NCBI GenBank assembly: GCA_032173965.1
Contig: CM063289.1
Location: forward strand, 31,104,690 to 31,168,689
Reading direction: 5' to 3'
DNA length: 64,000 bases
DNA from: Sitta carolinensis
Lineage: Eukaryota > Chordata > Aves > Passeriformes > Sittidae
In this document: positions 47,901-59,618 of the stretch, in pieces
Layout: each line of letters opens with the position of its first letter
How positions within the stretch are numbered: position 1 is the first letter of the stretch
Program-made: the position numbers and the translations under genes
Notes under the pieces: model-generated
What the model was told of the DNA's origin: nothing
Seen by the model: only the letters and a program-made list of their open reading frames with translations
Database searches by the model: none

Positions 47901-49329
47901 AACATTATAAAAGCATAATTCTTCTTGAGCTATTTTTCACTAAAGTGGCAGGGATATTCACAGCCTCAAACCCTTTGAGCTAATTGTAGATAAGGGGCTC
48001 TGTGAGTGAGGACACGAATGATTTGATCAGGAACTTCCCCTGACTATCTCTCCATGCTTCTCCACACAGAGCTGCAAACAGCAGATATGCCCAGGAGCAC
48101 GGAGCTCAGGCAGTGCTCTGGAATCTCTCTACTACTCTCCTGTGAAGAGATTTGCCACATCTTTTGAAGTAAAACTCTCTTGCAGGAAGGAATAAAGCAA
48201 GCTCCTAAAGGAGCAGGGTGGGGGCTCTGAATTAGTTCAGTGGGGCATATCTTTATGTGACATCAGCACGGGTACAGAATCAATCCCTTGCATCTGGAGT
48301 GTGCTGGGAACAGACACTGCTGAGCATGGCAGAGGATCCCTGTCACCCCACAGCAGGGACACAGCACAGCACGGACACAGCACAGCACGGACACAGTGAC
48401 CTCAGAGATGCCACGGCTGCCTCGAGGGTTCCTGAGCATCCCAGCTCTGTCTCCACCAACCATCACTGACAGGATGGCCAAGCAGCCCAACTTTAGTGCA
48501 ATTCCTACAAATCTCCCTTGATTTCACTTGACCCACCTCGGACAAAGGCCAGAGAAACTGCCCTGGCCATGGCCAATGACCAGTGGCCTGCTCCAGTCTC
48601 ATGTGCATTGTATTCTTCTTACAATACATGACTTCAGACATCCTGAGACCTTCGCTGGTGACCAGAGTGAGGGTTTAAGTGCTGCTCCGACGTTTGGGAA
48701 GGTATTTGTTACTTCCTCCCTCACCTGTAGTGCACGGAGGCAGAGCCCTTCCCTGCTTACAGCTTTCCTGAAGCACCTCTGCAGCCCCAAACCAACTCTG
48801 AGAACGATGAGAACCTCCTGGATGGGGCAAAGACCTTTCCTAGGCAGTGCTCGAGGGTGCTGGAATCACAACAGCTCTGCTGCTCACCCAATTGCAGCTT
48901 TCTTTATTTCACAGTTTTCCCTTAACACCCATCCTGAAGAAAGACTGCTTCAAATTCAGGGCTTTCATTCAATCATCTCGTAGAATTTTCTTTTATCACA
49001 CCTACCCAGGGCGGTTCACGTGTCCATAAATGCAGAAATGGGTCACCGGGGTGGGACACCTCGGTGCAAATTCAGTCATTAAGCAGGGGTAGCGGATCCA
49101 GTGACCCACAAATGGCACAGCACTGGCTCTGGGGGACACTGTCACCCTGCCCTTGCTCCAGCACGGTGCCTCCGCGGGCTGGGAGCCGCTGGTGCCACGG
49201 TGTTCTGCAGGATCCGATCAGCGCTCGGGCTGTCGAGGGCAAAACGCACCCGAACCAAAGGGCACCCGAGCAGCAATGTCAAATATGACAAGGCAGGCAG
49301 GAGCCAGAGCTAACAGCTGAGGACTTCCT
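44905..49329. other. Unique noncoding sequence
   Basis: AT-rich parts at 45480-45760 and 47700-47960. The 31 bp block starting CAGTGTCCATTACCAG at 46731 is duplicated at 46762 with a 3 bp deletion. GACACAGCACAGCACG (16 bp) repeats 2.4 times at 48358-48394. No exon recognised. Frames of up to 185 codons lack domains. Confidence 0.5.
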
Positions 49330-49840
49330 GACTTTTTAAGCTGTTCAATTGAACATTTAAAAGGTTTAGTCTCCTCTCAGGTCTCGAAAGCACCCCGGGC
49401 AGGCTTAAGTAACTGCGCCATTAGGCAGCGAGCTGCAAATTGCCTATTAAGTCTGACTGAAACTGTAAAATTGCTTTTCACAATGCAAATTAATGTAAAT
49501 AAGAACAATTGGTTACACATATCACAGACTATCAGATTGACGACAGATGATGCATACTGGTTTTTCCCCCCGAATTAGCATTGCTTTAAAGTTAAATTTA
49601 GTGCGTGTTTAAGAGGTCTGGATGTTCCTATGACAAATTCCACCAGCGCATTACAAATGCACATGGGGATGTATAGCCTCCATTACATGAAATATAAACC
49701 TCCTCTTAGGCCAGGCAGTGATACTTGCTTTCAAGCCTAATAGAAACACCACAAAGCAAAGCCATTTGCTCAGCAGCACAGTCAGTCACATCTTAACCTC
49801 ACTCTGAAGAGCGAGACCATGAATTTGTTATGAAGCCTTT
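49330..49840. other. Candidate conserved noncoding element
   Basis: AT-rich unique sequence with the POU octamer ATGCAAAT at 49483-49490 followed 14 bp on by AACAATT (SOX-like, 49504-49510). Other motifs are GTAAATAAG (forkhead-like, about 49495-49503), AGATTGACGACAG and CCGAATTAGCATTGC. Adjacent POU and SOX sites are a feature of several neural and stem-cell enhancers. Here the pairing is seen only in sequence. Confidence 0.35.
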
Positions 49841-50504
49841 AGGATGGAGGGAGCAAATCTGTGCATTTCAGAACCATCCATAGATGATCAAAGCCCCATC
49901 TGGAGCCCCTGGGCCCCAGTCAGTCACTGGTGGGAGCAGCTGTGCCACAGCTCCCACCCTCACCGCCCAGAGCACTGTCCAGGCATTGCCTTTGCAGATT
50001 TATTTCACGAAGATGCAACAGAATGTATACCAGAAAGGTAAATCAGAATGTAAATGAGAAAGGTAAATCAGAGTGTAAGTGAGAAAGGTAAATCAGGAAG
50101 GCCCCTTCTCTGCCTCACCACACACAGGCACAACCGACTCACCTGCTTGGGCAGAACAAGGTCGGCGTCAAGACTGACACCTTCAGCCTCAGTAGCCACT
50201 TCTACACCACAAGTTCATCCTTCAGGGAAGTTCCTGACAGCAAGGGGCAGCAGCAGTGCAGCAGGCAGAGCAGAGTTTTCTTCTCTGGCGGAGGGGTGTT
50301 CTTATCAGACGTTTTGCTTATCATTACTAACATATGTTATCTGAAAATTTACATTCCCATTAGCTACAGAAATAACTGTTGCCAGTTTATTACAGATTCT
50401 TGCATAAATCAGATATGCTGATAGCTCCCTGAGGATTAGAGCTCACCTTGGGGAGGGGTGGAGAGCAGTGATCCCAACAGCCTGTGGCGTGCCTGCAGGG
50501 GGAC
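49841..50504. other. Unique sequence with a 25 bp repeat
   Basis: AATCAGAATGTAAATGAGAA followed by AGGTA repeats every 25 bp about 2.7 times (50031-50098). The rest is unique, without a recognised gene. Confidence 0.5.
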
Positions 50505-50878
50505 AGGGACCCTCGTGCTGGGGGATGAGGCTCCTGTAGTACAGGGACCCTCGTGCTGGGGGATGAGCTCCTGCAGCACAGGACCCTCGTGCTGGGATGA
50601 GGCTCCTGCACACAGGGACCCTCGTGCTGGGGATGAGGCTCCTGTAGGCACAGGGACCCTCGTGCTGGGGGATGAGGCTCCTGCAGCACAGGGACCCTCG
50701 TGCTGGGGGATGAGGCTCCTGCAGCACAGGGACCCTCGTGCTGGGGGATGAGGCTCCTGTAGGCACAGGGACCCTCGTGCTGGGGGATGAGGCTCCTCCG
50801 GGCACAGGGACCCTCGTGCTGGGGATGAGGCTCCTGTAGCACAGGGACCCTCGTGCTGGGGATGAGGCTCCTCCAGTC
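50505..50878 (+). repeat. 38 bp minisatellite, about 10 units
   Basis: Units start with GGGACCCTCGTGCTGGGGGA and continue through TGAGGCTCCTG with CAGCACA, TAGGCACA, CGGGCACA or AGTACA at the end. Several units have lost one or two bases (GGGATGAGG). Minus-strand SSPSTRVPVLQEPHPPARGS-type frames are by-products. Confidence 0.95.
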
Positions 50879-53800
50879 CCACTCTCACAGACCTGGGCTC
50901 TCAGGGTGGGAGCAGCAGATGCCAGGAGACCTGGGCAGAACCAGCAAGGCTGGAAACAGCCCACGCCTCACATGGCCACAGCCACAGGCCACGAACCCCT
51001 CAGTGCAGCAGCTGTGATTCATCTCCTTCCTGCCTCACTCTGCTTCCAGCAGCATTTTCCTCCCTGCTTCTAATATTTTAATTGCTGTTTTAAAGAACAG
51101 TATTGGAAAGAGAGTCTGGTACAAGGCACACAGGTCAAATAAACTCCATGTTTGTTTATCTTACAGGGGAAAAAAGTAATTAGCCACAGGTTGGAGGGGT
51201 TTTCTTTCAGCCTCAGGGACCTTTCAGCACCAGTCAGCTTTCTGCTTCTCCCTCTCACTAACATATAGGCAGATAGAGATTAATCAGGCAAAAAGAACTC
51301 ACACCAAATTTTAAACCATTGGCCTATATTTTGGGTTGGCTGTCTTGGTGTCCCAGGGCTTTGTTGAGGTCTTGCTGTGTTTGGCTGTGCTGAATGCATT
51401 AGAATCTTTTTCTATCACATTGCTCTCTATCTGGACACAGCACTCAAAGATCTTAATCCCTGGGTCAGTCGACCCACTCCTTGCAGGGTCACCCTGTTCT
51501 TCTCCATGAAAAATCGATAGCCCAGAAAGTAACAAATGCCTCAATCTGTACGATTTCTGTAGCCCCAGGTCTCAGCTATGAACTTCTTCAGTCAGGCAAT
51601 AATTCCATGCAAGCTGTGCTCTGCACCTGAATACATTTCGTTGATAACAGTGCTCAGCACTGGCACCTGCACTGAGAACCTGTATTACTCAACAACGAGG
51701 TACAAAATGAACCCTGAAAACCACCAAATCTGAATGTTAAAAGGCTGCTCCCTGGGCATCCCTCCATTCCTGTAAATCACTAGTGCAGGGCTTTACACAC
51801 AGTTACTACAGACACAGGTATTTATTGGGGTTTGAGATGCTGGAAACAGCATCCCTGTGCACATGAAATCCCAGTGATTTGTTTTAATGCATTTTGTAAG
51901 TAAATTCTTAACAGATGGATGAAGCACCAGAAGGTGACACAAGGGAGTCAGCAGGTGGACAGAGAAGCCAAGAACGGGCTGGCACTGATCAGATTATCCT
52001 CTCCAAATACCTTGAGACAGGCACAATCTGCCCACACAACAGACTGGCACTGACCAGATAAACAGCAAGGCAGTGTGGGTTGCAGCCTGCCCAGCCCCAT
52101 GCCAGCCCAGACGTGGCTCCCTCCGGGGCTGGGGCCGTGCAGGGACCCCTGGCTGCTCTGCCCAGCACGGGGGGACACAGGGCTGTGTCCCCAGGGGTGC
52201 CCCAGGGCTGTGTCCCCAGGGGTGCCCCAGGGCTGGCTGCCCCCTGCCAGGGCACAGCCCCTGCCCAGCTCTGGCTCCAGCCTGTGCACACACACCTGCA
52301 GCGAGGGCTCCCCATGCCTAAGGTGCCCTCATGAAGGCCCTGCCAGAGCAAATCCAAACAAAATCATCAGCTGCCATTCTGCTGTTACAAATAATCCTTG
52401 TAGTTTTGCTCGACTGAAACAATGGAGGGTTTAGAACAATTGTAAAGCTAATAACCAGATATGCCTGTGTCTCTTCCTGCTTTCTGACATTACCTGTCCT
52501 GTTCAGCCTTGTGCTGACCCCTCCAGCCCCCCTCAAGGGTCCAGATGCCACTCCAGAGGGGGGCCCCATGTCGGTCCAGTGCCAGCATCACCAGGTGAAG
52601 GTGCCCTCCCTCTGCTGTGACGAGCTGGCCCGGACTCAGGTCTGCATCCCTGGAGAGCTGAAGGGTTTGAGTGTGTTTCTGACCCCCAGCCTTCCCTAGA
52701 AGCACCAGCTGGGGAATGTTTAGGTCAGGTTATTCCAAGTACACGGTACACCATGATTACTGTCAGGTCTCATTCACCACTTTCACTGCCTTATCATCAC
52801 ATTGCCCTACTGGAAAAATTACTTTCACCTTCCCTGTAGCACTGTCTTTAGAACTGAGGGAACCTGTGGCTGCAGACAAGCAGAGCCCTTGCCCACACTC
52901 CTGATGCACAGCCCTTGGGATGAGTGCTGGACCTAGGGAGGGACTGAACGTGCAGAAGGCAGAGCAATGGCCTGACTGAGAGACAAGGAGGAAAAAAACC
53001 TCACAGTGTTAGCTGCTCAAAATAAAGAGACTCCAAACCTGCAGAAGAAATCAATCCGTCTGGGTCTCTCTTCTGCTGTAACCACCGTAGGTGTCGATGT
53101 AACAATTACAAATAAAGCTCCATTAAAAACCCGGAGCCCGTTCCTCAGTGGTGCCTTTTAACGAGCTCAGCCTGAGGGACAGCCCCTGTGTGCTGTTCCA
53201 CTCCTTGCCTCACGTCTTCACAGATGTCTCCTGACAGGTCCTTCCACAGTTGAACAGATTGTTTATGATGTTCTAGGAGAAAAAGAGCTTCAGCTGGTGA
53301 AACCAAAATCCTAACCAGAACTGAAAGTTAGTTTTCTTCTTTTATCCTTGAAAATAATCATTTATGCAAAACACGTTTTCAGAGATCATTGTATGCACAC
53401 TGCACATCTGCAAAAACTCAAGGAGTTTTGCTCACCAGCAGAGAGGTAAGAGCTTTACATATGAAAATGCAACTGAAACAAGGCTTGGCTGTAAGCATTT
53501 CCTGGCTCAAACCTCGCGTGCTCCCAGGTGGCTCTGAAGGCAGGGGCACAGTTTAACAGCCCGGGAAGGGTCACTGCCATTCCCTGCTGGCACTGCTGCT
53601 GCAGGGGCTGCCCTTGGTGCTGGACACCAGCTCGGAGCTCCCAGAGCAGGGTCACCACCAGGCTCTGCCAAAGACCCTCCCCTCGCCCCAGCCTGCCTCC
53701 CAGGCTTCCCAGGCAGAGAGAAGCTTGAGAACAGACCCCAGACTGAATTTCTGGCTGCACACTAAGAGCACTAGAGCCTCGTCCCACAGCCCAACCTGCA

Positions 53801-55298
53801 GACCCAGCACCTCCTGGGACAAAACCACTGGCCCTGGCCCTTCTGTTTTGCAGATTTACTGCTTTCCTGTGGCTCCTTCTCCCAGACCTTCTTTCTTCTC
53901 TTTGTTTATTTTTCTCTTTCTAGCAGAAAAACTGGCCTCATCTGCCTAAAATGCAATTTTCAGCCACAAATTGTTTATTACTTTCAGTGTGACAGTGGCA
54001 ACATTCTCTGAGTGACAGTAAAAATAAATAAATAACACCTTTTCAAGGTGCTGTAAAGACTGATTTTTGTCCTTGGCTGAGTTCTCTACATTCATTTATT
54101 GACTTAACTCCCAGTGATGAAAGCACTCATTGGCTCCAGGACATGGCATTAAGATGTGTAAGCTGAGCAGAGCCAAACAGGGACAAAGTATTGCTGGTCA
54201 AGATTTCCAGAAATTATTGTTTTGCGTAGCCAGCTGGCAACCTTTTCAGCATGTAATCTCTCAGTATGTTTGTTCGTCTGTAAATGGTGGCCCTCAAAAC
54301 AATTATTTATTTAAAAAAAAAAAATTAAATTGGCTGCCCTCTTAGTGCAAGCAGCATTCCCACTAAAGAGGAATCATGAAGTGTTTATGTTGAACACAAA
54401 CATAAACCGAAGGAGAGTCCCTGACACTGCAGAGCTGTGGGACACAGCAGGTCCTTCAGCATCCAGGCCTCAGGGAAGGAGCCCCTCGGCTGTGCCCAGG
54501 CACTGCCACCAGTGCTGGGTGGCAGCCCCGTGCCAAGAGCATGCCTGAGGAGCCAGACATGCAGGGAGGAGTAATGCATTTCAGTGAGCCAAGGAACACT
54601 TCTGCTATATCTGGAAAAACACACACAGCTCCTGTGTGAGACCAGGAAAGGAGCAGTAAATGTTATTTGCTGTCCCCACGCAGGGAAGAATTCGCCCTCC
54701 TGGCCTTTCACAGGTGGTGGAGGATCCCCGTGAGCTGCAGGTACCGTGCTCCCAACCCTGTGCCCCAGGGGTCTGAAATCTCACCCAGCACCCCTTCCAG
54801 CCTTGGTCTGGAGCTGTGTCTGCTGGCAATGCAGCCAGGGATGCCAATCACTGACTAGAGTGAAACCTGCTGATGGTGGGCACCCCAAGGCACCATTCCC
54901 TAACAAATAAAAACAACAAAACTTTTAAAAAAATGCCCTGTACGCACACAACTGCAAGGTGTTTTAACTTTCACACAATAACTACATCCCAGCTCCCAGG
55001 ATTCAGGATTCAGGATTCTGTATCAGCAATAATGACTAAAACTACAGAAAGTCATTAAAGAACTTGCTAATCAGTCTCTTAATTGAGGCTATCTGTTTTG
55101 CTTTACACAGAGACAAATTAAGCAGGTTAAAGCAGCTCCCAGCAAACATCTGTTGAAGCAATTCAAAATTAATGGCAAATAAAACTGAGTTCCCTTTGTG
55201 GTTGATTTTTCTCCCCACTGTACCTATAAACATGCTGTCATGACTTGTCAATTCAAAACAACTTTGCAGCACGCTCCCATCCCCTCACAACATTTGGG
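50879..55298. other. Unique noncoding sequence
   Basis: No exon is supported. GGGCTGTGTCCCCAGGGGTG plus CCCCA (25 bp) repeats 2.3 times at 52180-52237. AGGATTC repeats three times at 54998-55019. 51300-51590 contains a 77-codon minus-strand frame without a recognisable domain. The remainder is mixed composition. Confidence 0.5.
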
Positions 55299-55617
55299 AA
55301 TCACAGATTTGCTTAGGTTGGAAAAGCCCAACCACACCACCAGGTCCAGCCATGCCCTGCCCTGCCAAGGCCATCACTGACCCACATCCCAAAGTGCCAC
55401 CTCCACAGGGTTTTAAACCCCTGGGGATGGGGACAGCGCTGTCCTGGGCAGCTGTGCCAGGGCTGCACAGCTTTTTCCAGGAAGGAATATTCCCAGTATC
55501 CAGGCTGAGCCTCCGCTGGCCAGCCTGGAGCTGTTCCCTCTCCTCCTGTCCCTGTTCCCTGGGAGCAGAGCCTGACCCCCTGGAGCTGTGCAGAGCCAGC
55601 AGGGCGCCCGTGCCTTA
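55299..55617 (-). mobile_element. CR1 LINE 3' fragment
   Basis: Reverse-complement CR1 3' end: GGAATCACAGATTTGCTTAG, GTTGGAAAAGCCCAACC, CATCACTGACCCACATCCCA, GGGATGGGGACAG, AGGAAGGAATATTCCCAGTA, TCCAGGCTGAGCCTCCGCTG, CCCTGGGAGCAGAGCCTGAC and GGAGCTGTGCAGAGCCAGCA. This is a longer fragment and a different subfamily from the copies at 2.9, 8.8 and 26.6 kb. Confidence 0.85.
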
Positions 55618-55646
55618 AAGCACAGCAGGTGGGGAGCTGTGTCCCA

Positions 55647-55698
55647 GTGCCACCAGTGCCACCGGTGCCACCGGTGCCACCAGTGCCACCAGTGCCAT
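55647..55698 (+). repeat. 9 bp (GTGCCACCA/G)n repeat
   Basis: About six units of GTGCCACCA or GTGCCACCG directly downstream of the CR1 fragment. Nine is a multiple of three, so frames stay open (VPP on the plus strand, WHW on the minus). Confidence 0.95.
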
Positions 55699-58600
55699 GC
55701 TCCTTCAAACCCAGACAGAACCCCACAGAGATGGTGAGGGAAAAGGAGCATTGCAAGCTGACTCTGGTTTTAGTGACCACCAGCCAGTGGTCCTGGAAGG
55801 CCACTGAGACCACCTGGCTGCCAGCCCAGTCCTGCCTGGAGCAGAGGGGTGTGAGCAGCCCAGGCAGGAGCGTGGGGGGACCCCAGAGCCCCCTCTGCCA
55901 GGGGAGGTGTCCATGCTGGACACAGGCTGGTAAACTGGGGACCTTATGCTTGGTCATCAGTGAAAGGAGGTCATTCAAATCTCCTGAATTCGAATTAAGG
56001 AATTCTGGCATTTACATTCTAACAACAGTTTCCCCCTCCCTTCCATGTTTTACATGTGCAGATGGTTCTGACACATGCTACCCAATGCTTTTTTGTGGAT
56101 GTAGGTTTTTGGGTTGTTGTTTTTCTTCACAAACCAGAAAGCTGCTCTAGGAAACCTAATGCATGAATTGTCTGTTCTCCAACTTAAAGAAGCTGGTGCC
56201 AAGTTTCCAAGCAAGAGCCATCAGGAAGCTTTCAACCATAATGCCCAAGACAGAGCTTTTACCCACGAAGTGGAACAGAAACCTCGGTGCTGTCCCAGCC
56301 CAGCAGGGAGAGGGCAGGCTGTGGCTCAGCTGGCAGCAGAGGCACAGCGTCCTCTCCCTGCTCAGCAGGGCTGTGGCAGGGCAGGAGGCCTGAGCTGCAG
56401 CAGGATGGCAGCAGGGTGAGCAGAGCTGTGCCGGGGAGCAGGCTCAGGGCTCTGAGCGCTCCCCCCGAGGGAGCCAGCAGAGACACTGGCACCCCAGCTG
56501 GCACAGCCCCAGGCATTTCCCACCAGCGACCTCCCAGCAGCAGGAACTGCTGCTAGCACCTGCCAGCCACACAGTAGTGCCTTCAGGTGTTTCCTCACCT
56601 CAACAAACACAGCAGTTCAGAAGAGGAGGCTTCCCCAAGAGCCTCAGCTCTTACCAACCCCAGCAGAGTCCCAGGAGCACGCCACGAGCTGGGCTCACCC
56701 TGCCTTTTCCTGGGAGAAGGGAGGGTAACTCCTGCAAAATTGGGGTTTATCCCAGTCCTGTCACTGCTCTGGGGCTTGGCTCAGAATCCATCACTGGATC
56801 CTGGCCGGGGGTGGCAGTGACCAGGGCACAGGTGGGTGTGGTGTGCCTTCCTGCAGAGACAGGCAGAGCAAACCCTGGGCTCCTGCTGCAAAGTGCTCTG
56901 ACCACCCAGACCTCGGGCTGCAAACAGGCCAGGAAGGTGCCCTGGAGGCACCACTCACAGACAGGAGTCCAGGCAAGGAAGAGGGAAACACCTTTTCCTT
57001 TTGTTGTGTTCTACCACCAGCAGAGTGCCAGACTGAACTCGTGCTGTGGTTGTGTCTCCTCCTCCTCCTCCTCCTGCCAGGTGTGAGCAGGGGATTTGCT
57101 GCTCTCACACATCTCAGCCACACCCCAGCTGGACTGCACAGCTGAGAGGCACCATTTCCTGCAGCAGGAAGCTGCTTGGGCATATCAAATGGGGCTAAAT
57201 AAGACAAAACCACTCAGTAGAAATTCCCCAGCTGGACTCTCTGCTGGGTCTTGTTACAGCCTGTGTGTCTGGAGAGTTTTGTGTTAACATATTTTATACA
57301 ATATTGAATAAAGGTGACAATAGGAGAAACACTGAGGAAAATGAGAATAACCTCAGGGAAAAAAAAAAAAAAAAAAAAAAAAAGCAGATTATTGATCGTA
57401 AAACTGAGACAGTTACAGATTTAAAATGAAAGTTTGGTTTAATTTCTCATGTTCTCTAGTCTCACAGTCCCAAAGAGAGTTTCTGTTTGATTATTTGAAA
57501 TATTCGACTGTTAGGTTTTCCAGAAAAAGATGAAAAGTCTTAGCTTCAAGTTTACCCAAGATATATTCTTTTACCTTCACAATGGAAGTGCACAAGATGG
57601 AAGCAGCCTGGCTGAGCAGGTACCAGCACAACCAGCAATCATCCTGCCTCCCACAGAATGGTAAGAGGGCTTTTGCTCCTTGGGCCATCCCATTGGAAGG
57701 ATGGGGCAGACATGATCTGCCTGTGACCACTACTTTTGGTGGCTAAAAAAAGTTAATTAGAACTCCTGAAACAATGAGACATCCAATTTTTCAAATATGA
57801 TTCATCCTTCGTCCGCACAAGTCTCCTGAGGGTCGTTTTCATAGCAGATTAATCTCCCTGATATCAGTCTGCAGTTATCAGCAGTGACACCGTGGCCGCA
57901 GTGGTGGCAGCAGAGTGGCCGCGCTGCAGAGGCGGGGGGCCACGCTGATGATATTGAGTCTGACAACACAAAAAATCAGCTCGAAATTAAAAGAGCTCAA
58001 ATGGCACCAAGTGCGAACGAGGCTTTTCCAGCCGCTGGCCACGTCTCTGGACACAAGCTCTGTCCCTTCATCCTTCCATCTGAACGGGTGGGGATAACAT
58101 CCGTTATCCCTGGATAGCCTGGACTGTCCTGCAGCACTGCAGAGGCGCTGCTGGAAAGGGCTGGAGACCGGACAGAGCCCCCGAATCCTGCCGCTGCCAG
58201 CTGTGGAGGCAGGAGCTGCAGTGACTGTTCTAGAACCTCCCAGGGCACAGGGGTGGGTACCTGTCAGGTTGCCCCTGGGCACGCAGTGACCAGGCTGCCC
58301 TGCCTTCCTGACGCAGCTGAATCAAATTAATTGTCTTTAGCTTGCCTTCCAGCACCGAGTGTTGCAGCTGGAGCTCCTGAGCTGCGTTCAAAAGGGAGAT
58401 CTCAGCAGCCACAGCGTGCACTGGGAGCTGGGTAAATAAAATCCAGTGAGTAGCTGTGCTAACTCTCCACAGCCTTTTGCCTCTGAGACCACCCCTCCCT
58501 TTTATGGAGCTCTAAGCCATTCCCTGAACACATCCTGGAAGTAAATTTGTCTGCTGCCTACTTGCAAGCAAGTCAGATAATAGTTCATATTTTTCTTGGC

Positions 58601-59185
58601 AAGATGAACTTCATAACTGGGTTCTAGCAAATATACTCTGGGATTTATACCCTCATTTCATATGCCATCAAAATTCTACAATATTTGACCAAATTTTTCT
58701 TTTTGGCAAGCACTTTTGCCAGGAAGTTCATTAGCCAAGATTTGCAAAAGTGGAGGGAAAAAATCAATGTTAGCACAGGCAGAGCAAATTCATTTGCTGA
58801 TTAATGCAGGGATCGCTGGTATTTTCTTTAGTCCCAATTGTCACTGGCAATACACAGGATGTGGCAACTGTTGAATCTCAAAGCCTTTGGTGTCACTCAT
58901 AAAACTGAAACCACGGCCAGGATGGATTTCAGTAAGCACAGGGAGTCATTCTGCTGAAAAATCCAATATTAACCCTCATTTAAAAAAATGTAATGGTCAA
59001 AAAAAAAGACACATGGCCTTTTTCCTCCTGTATTTTCAGTTTGGCTGGCAGCCTGGGCCCCTTCTTCCCAGCTCCTGCTGCTCCCTCTGGCAGCAGCACA
59101 GGCTCCCTCCACACCCTCACAGTCCATCTTGGCTGGAGAGGTGGGAGCTCCCTGGGCAGCCCAGCATGCTGCTGAGCTCCTGTTT
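55699..59185. other. Unique noncoding sequence with a poly-A tract
   Basis: A25 lies at 57359-57383 after AATAACCTCAGGG, but upstream sequence does not look like a retroposed gene. A CTCCTC-type tract lies at 57058-57075. GC-rich stretches (56290-56560, 57890-57950, 58130-58260) carry overlapping frames without domains. 58440-58990 is AT-rich and non-repetitive. Confidence 0.5.
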
Positions 59186-59287
59186 CACCTGCCCAGTCAC
59201 CTGTCCAGTCACCTGCCCATCCACCTGCCCAGTTACCTGTCCAGTCACCTGTCCCCCCCTGCCCATCCACCTGTCCAGTCACCTGTC
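59186..59287 (+). repeat. 12 bp (CACCTGYCCAGT)n repeat
   Basis: About eight units of CACCTGTCCAGT with CACCTGCCCATC variants and one C-run interruption near 59252. Confidence 0.95.
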
Positions 59288-59489
59288 ACAGCACACTGCC
59301 TGGGCAGCACTGCCAGGAGGGACACCCTGCCCCATCCACACTGCTGGAATGGCCCCAGCTGCTCTGACAGCTTCAAAGGCACCTTCAATCCTTGAGGCTA
59401 AATGAGCTGTGCATTTGGTGTGCCAGGGTTCCGGGTGAAGCAGCACAGATGGAAGCAGAGTGACCAGTCCTCCTTCCCACCGGTGCCAG

Positions 59490-59618
59490 GGCCAGGCTGG
59501 ACAGGGCTTGGAGCAGCTCAGTCAATGGAAGGTGTCCCTGCCCACGGCAGGGGGTGGAATGAGGTGAGATTTAATGTCCCTTCCAATCCACAGCAGTGTG
59601 TGATTCTCTCATTCCATG
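59490..59618 (+). mobile_element. CR1 LINE 3' end, plus orientation
   Basis: GGCTGGACAGGGCTTGGAGC, GGAAGGTGTCCCTGCCCACG, GCAGGGGGTGGAATGAGGTG, TTTAATGTCCCTTCCAATCC and a TGTGATTCTCTCATTCC tail, which is the (ATTCTNTG)n-type CR1 terminus in sense orientation. 5'-truncated. Confidence 0.85.

Noticed and set aside
51311..51544. 77-codon minus-strand frame looking less biased than others
   Set aside because: It is short, has no recognisable domain, and I could not match it to a known gene or retroelement.
57359..57383. A25 tract as the tail of a processed pseudogene
   Set aside because: Upstream sequence shows no coding remnant, and no flanking target-site duplication is evident.
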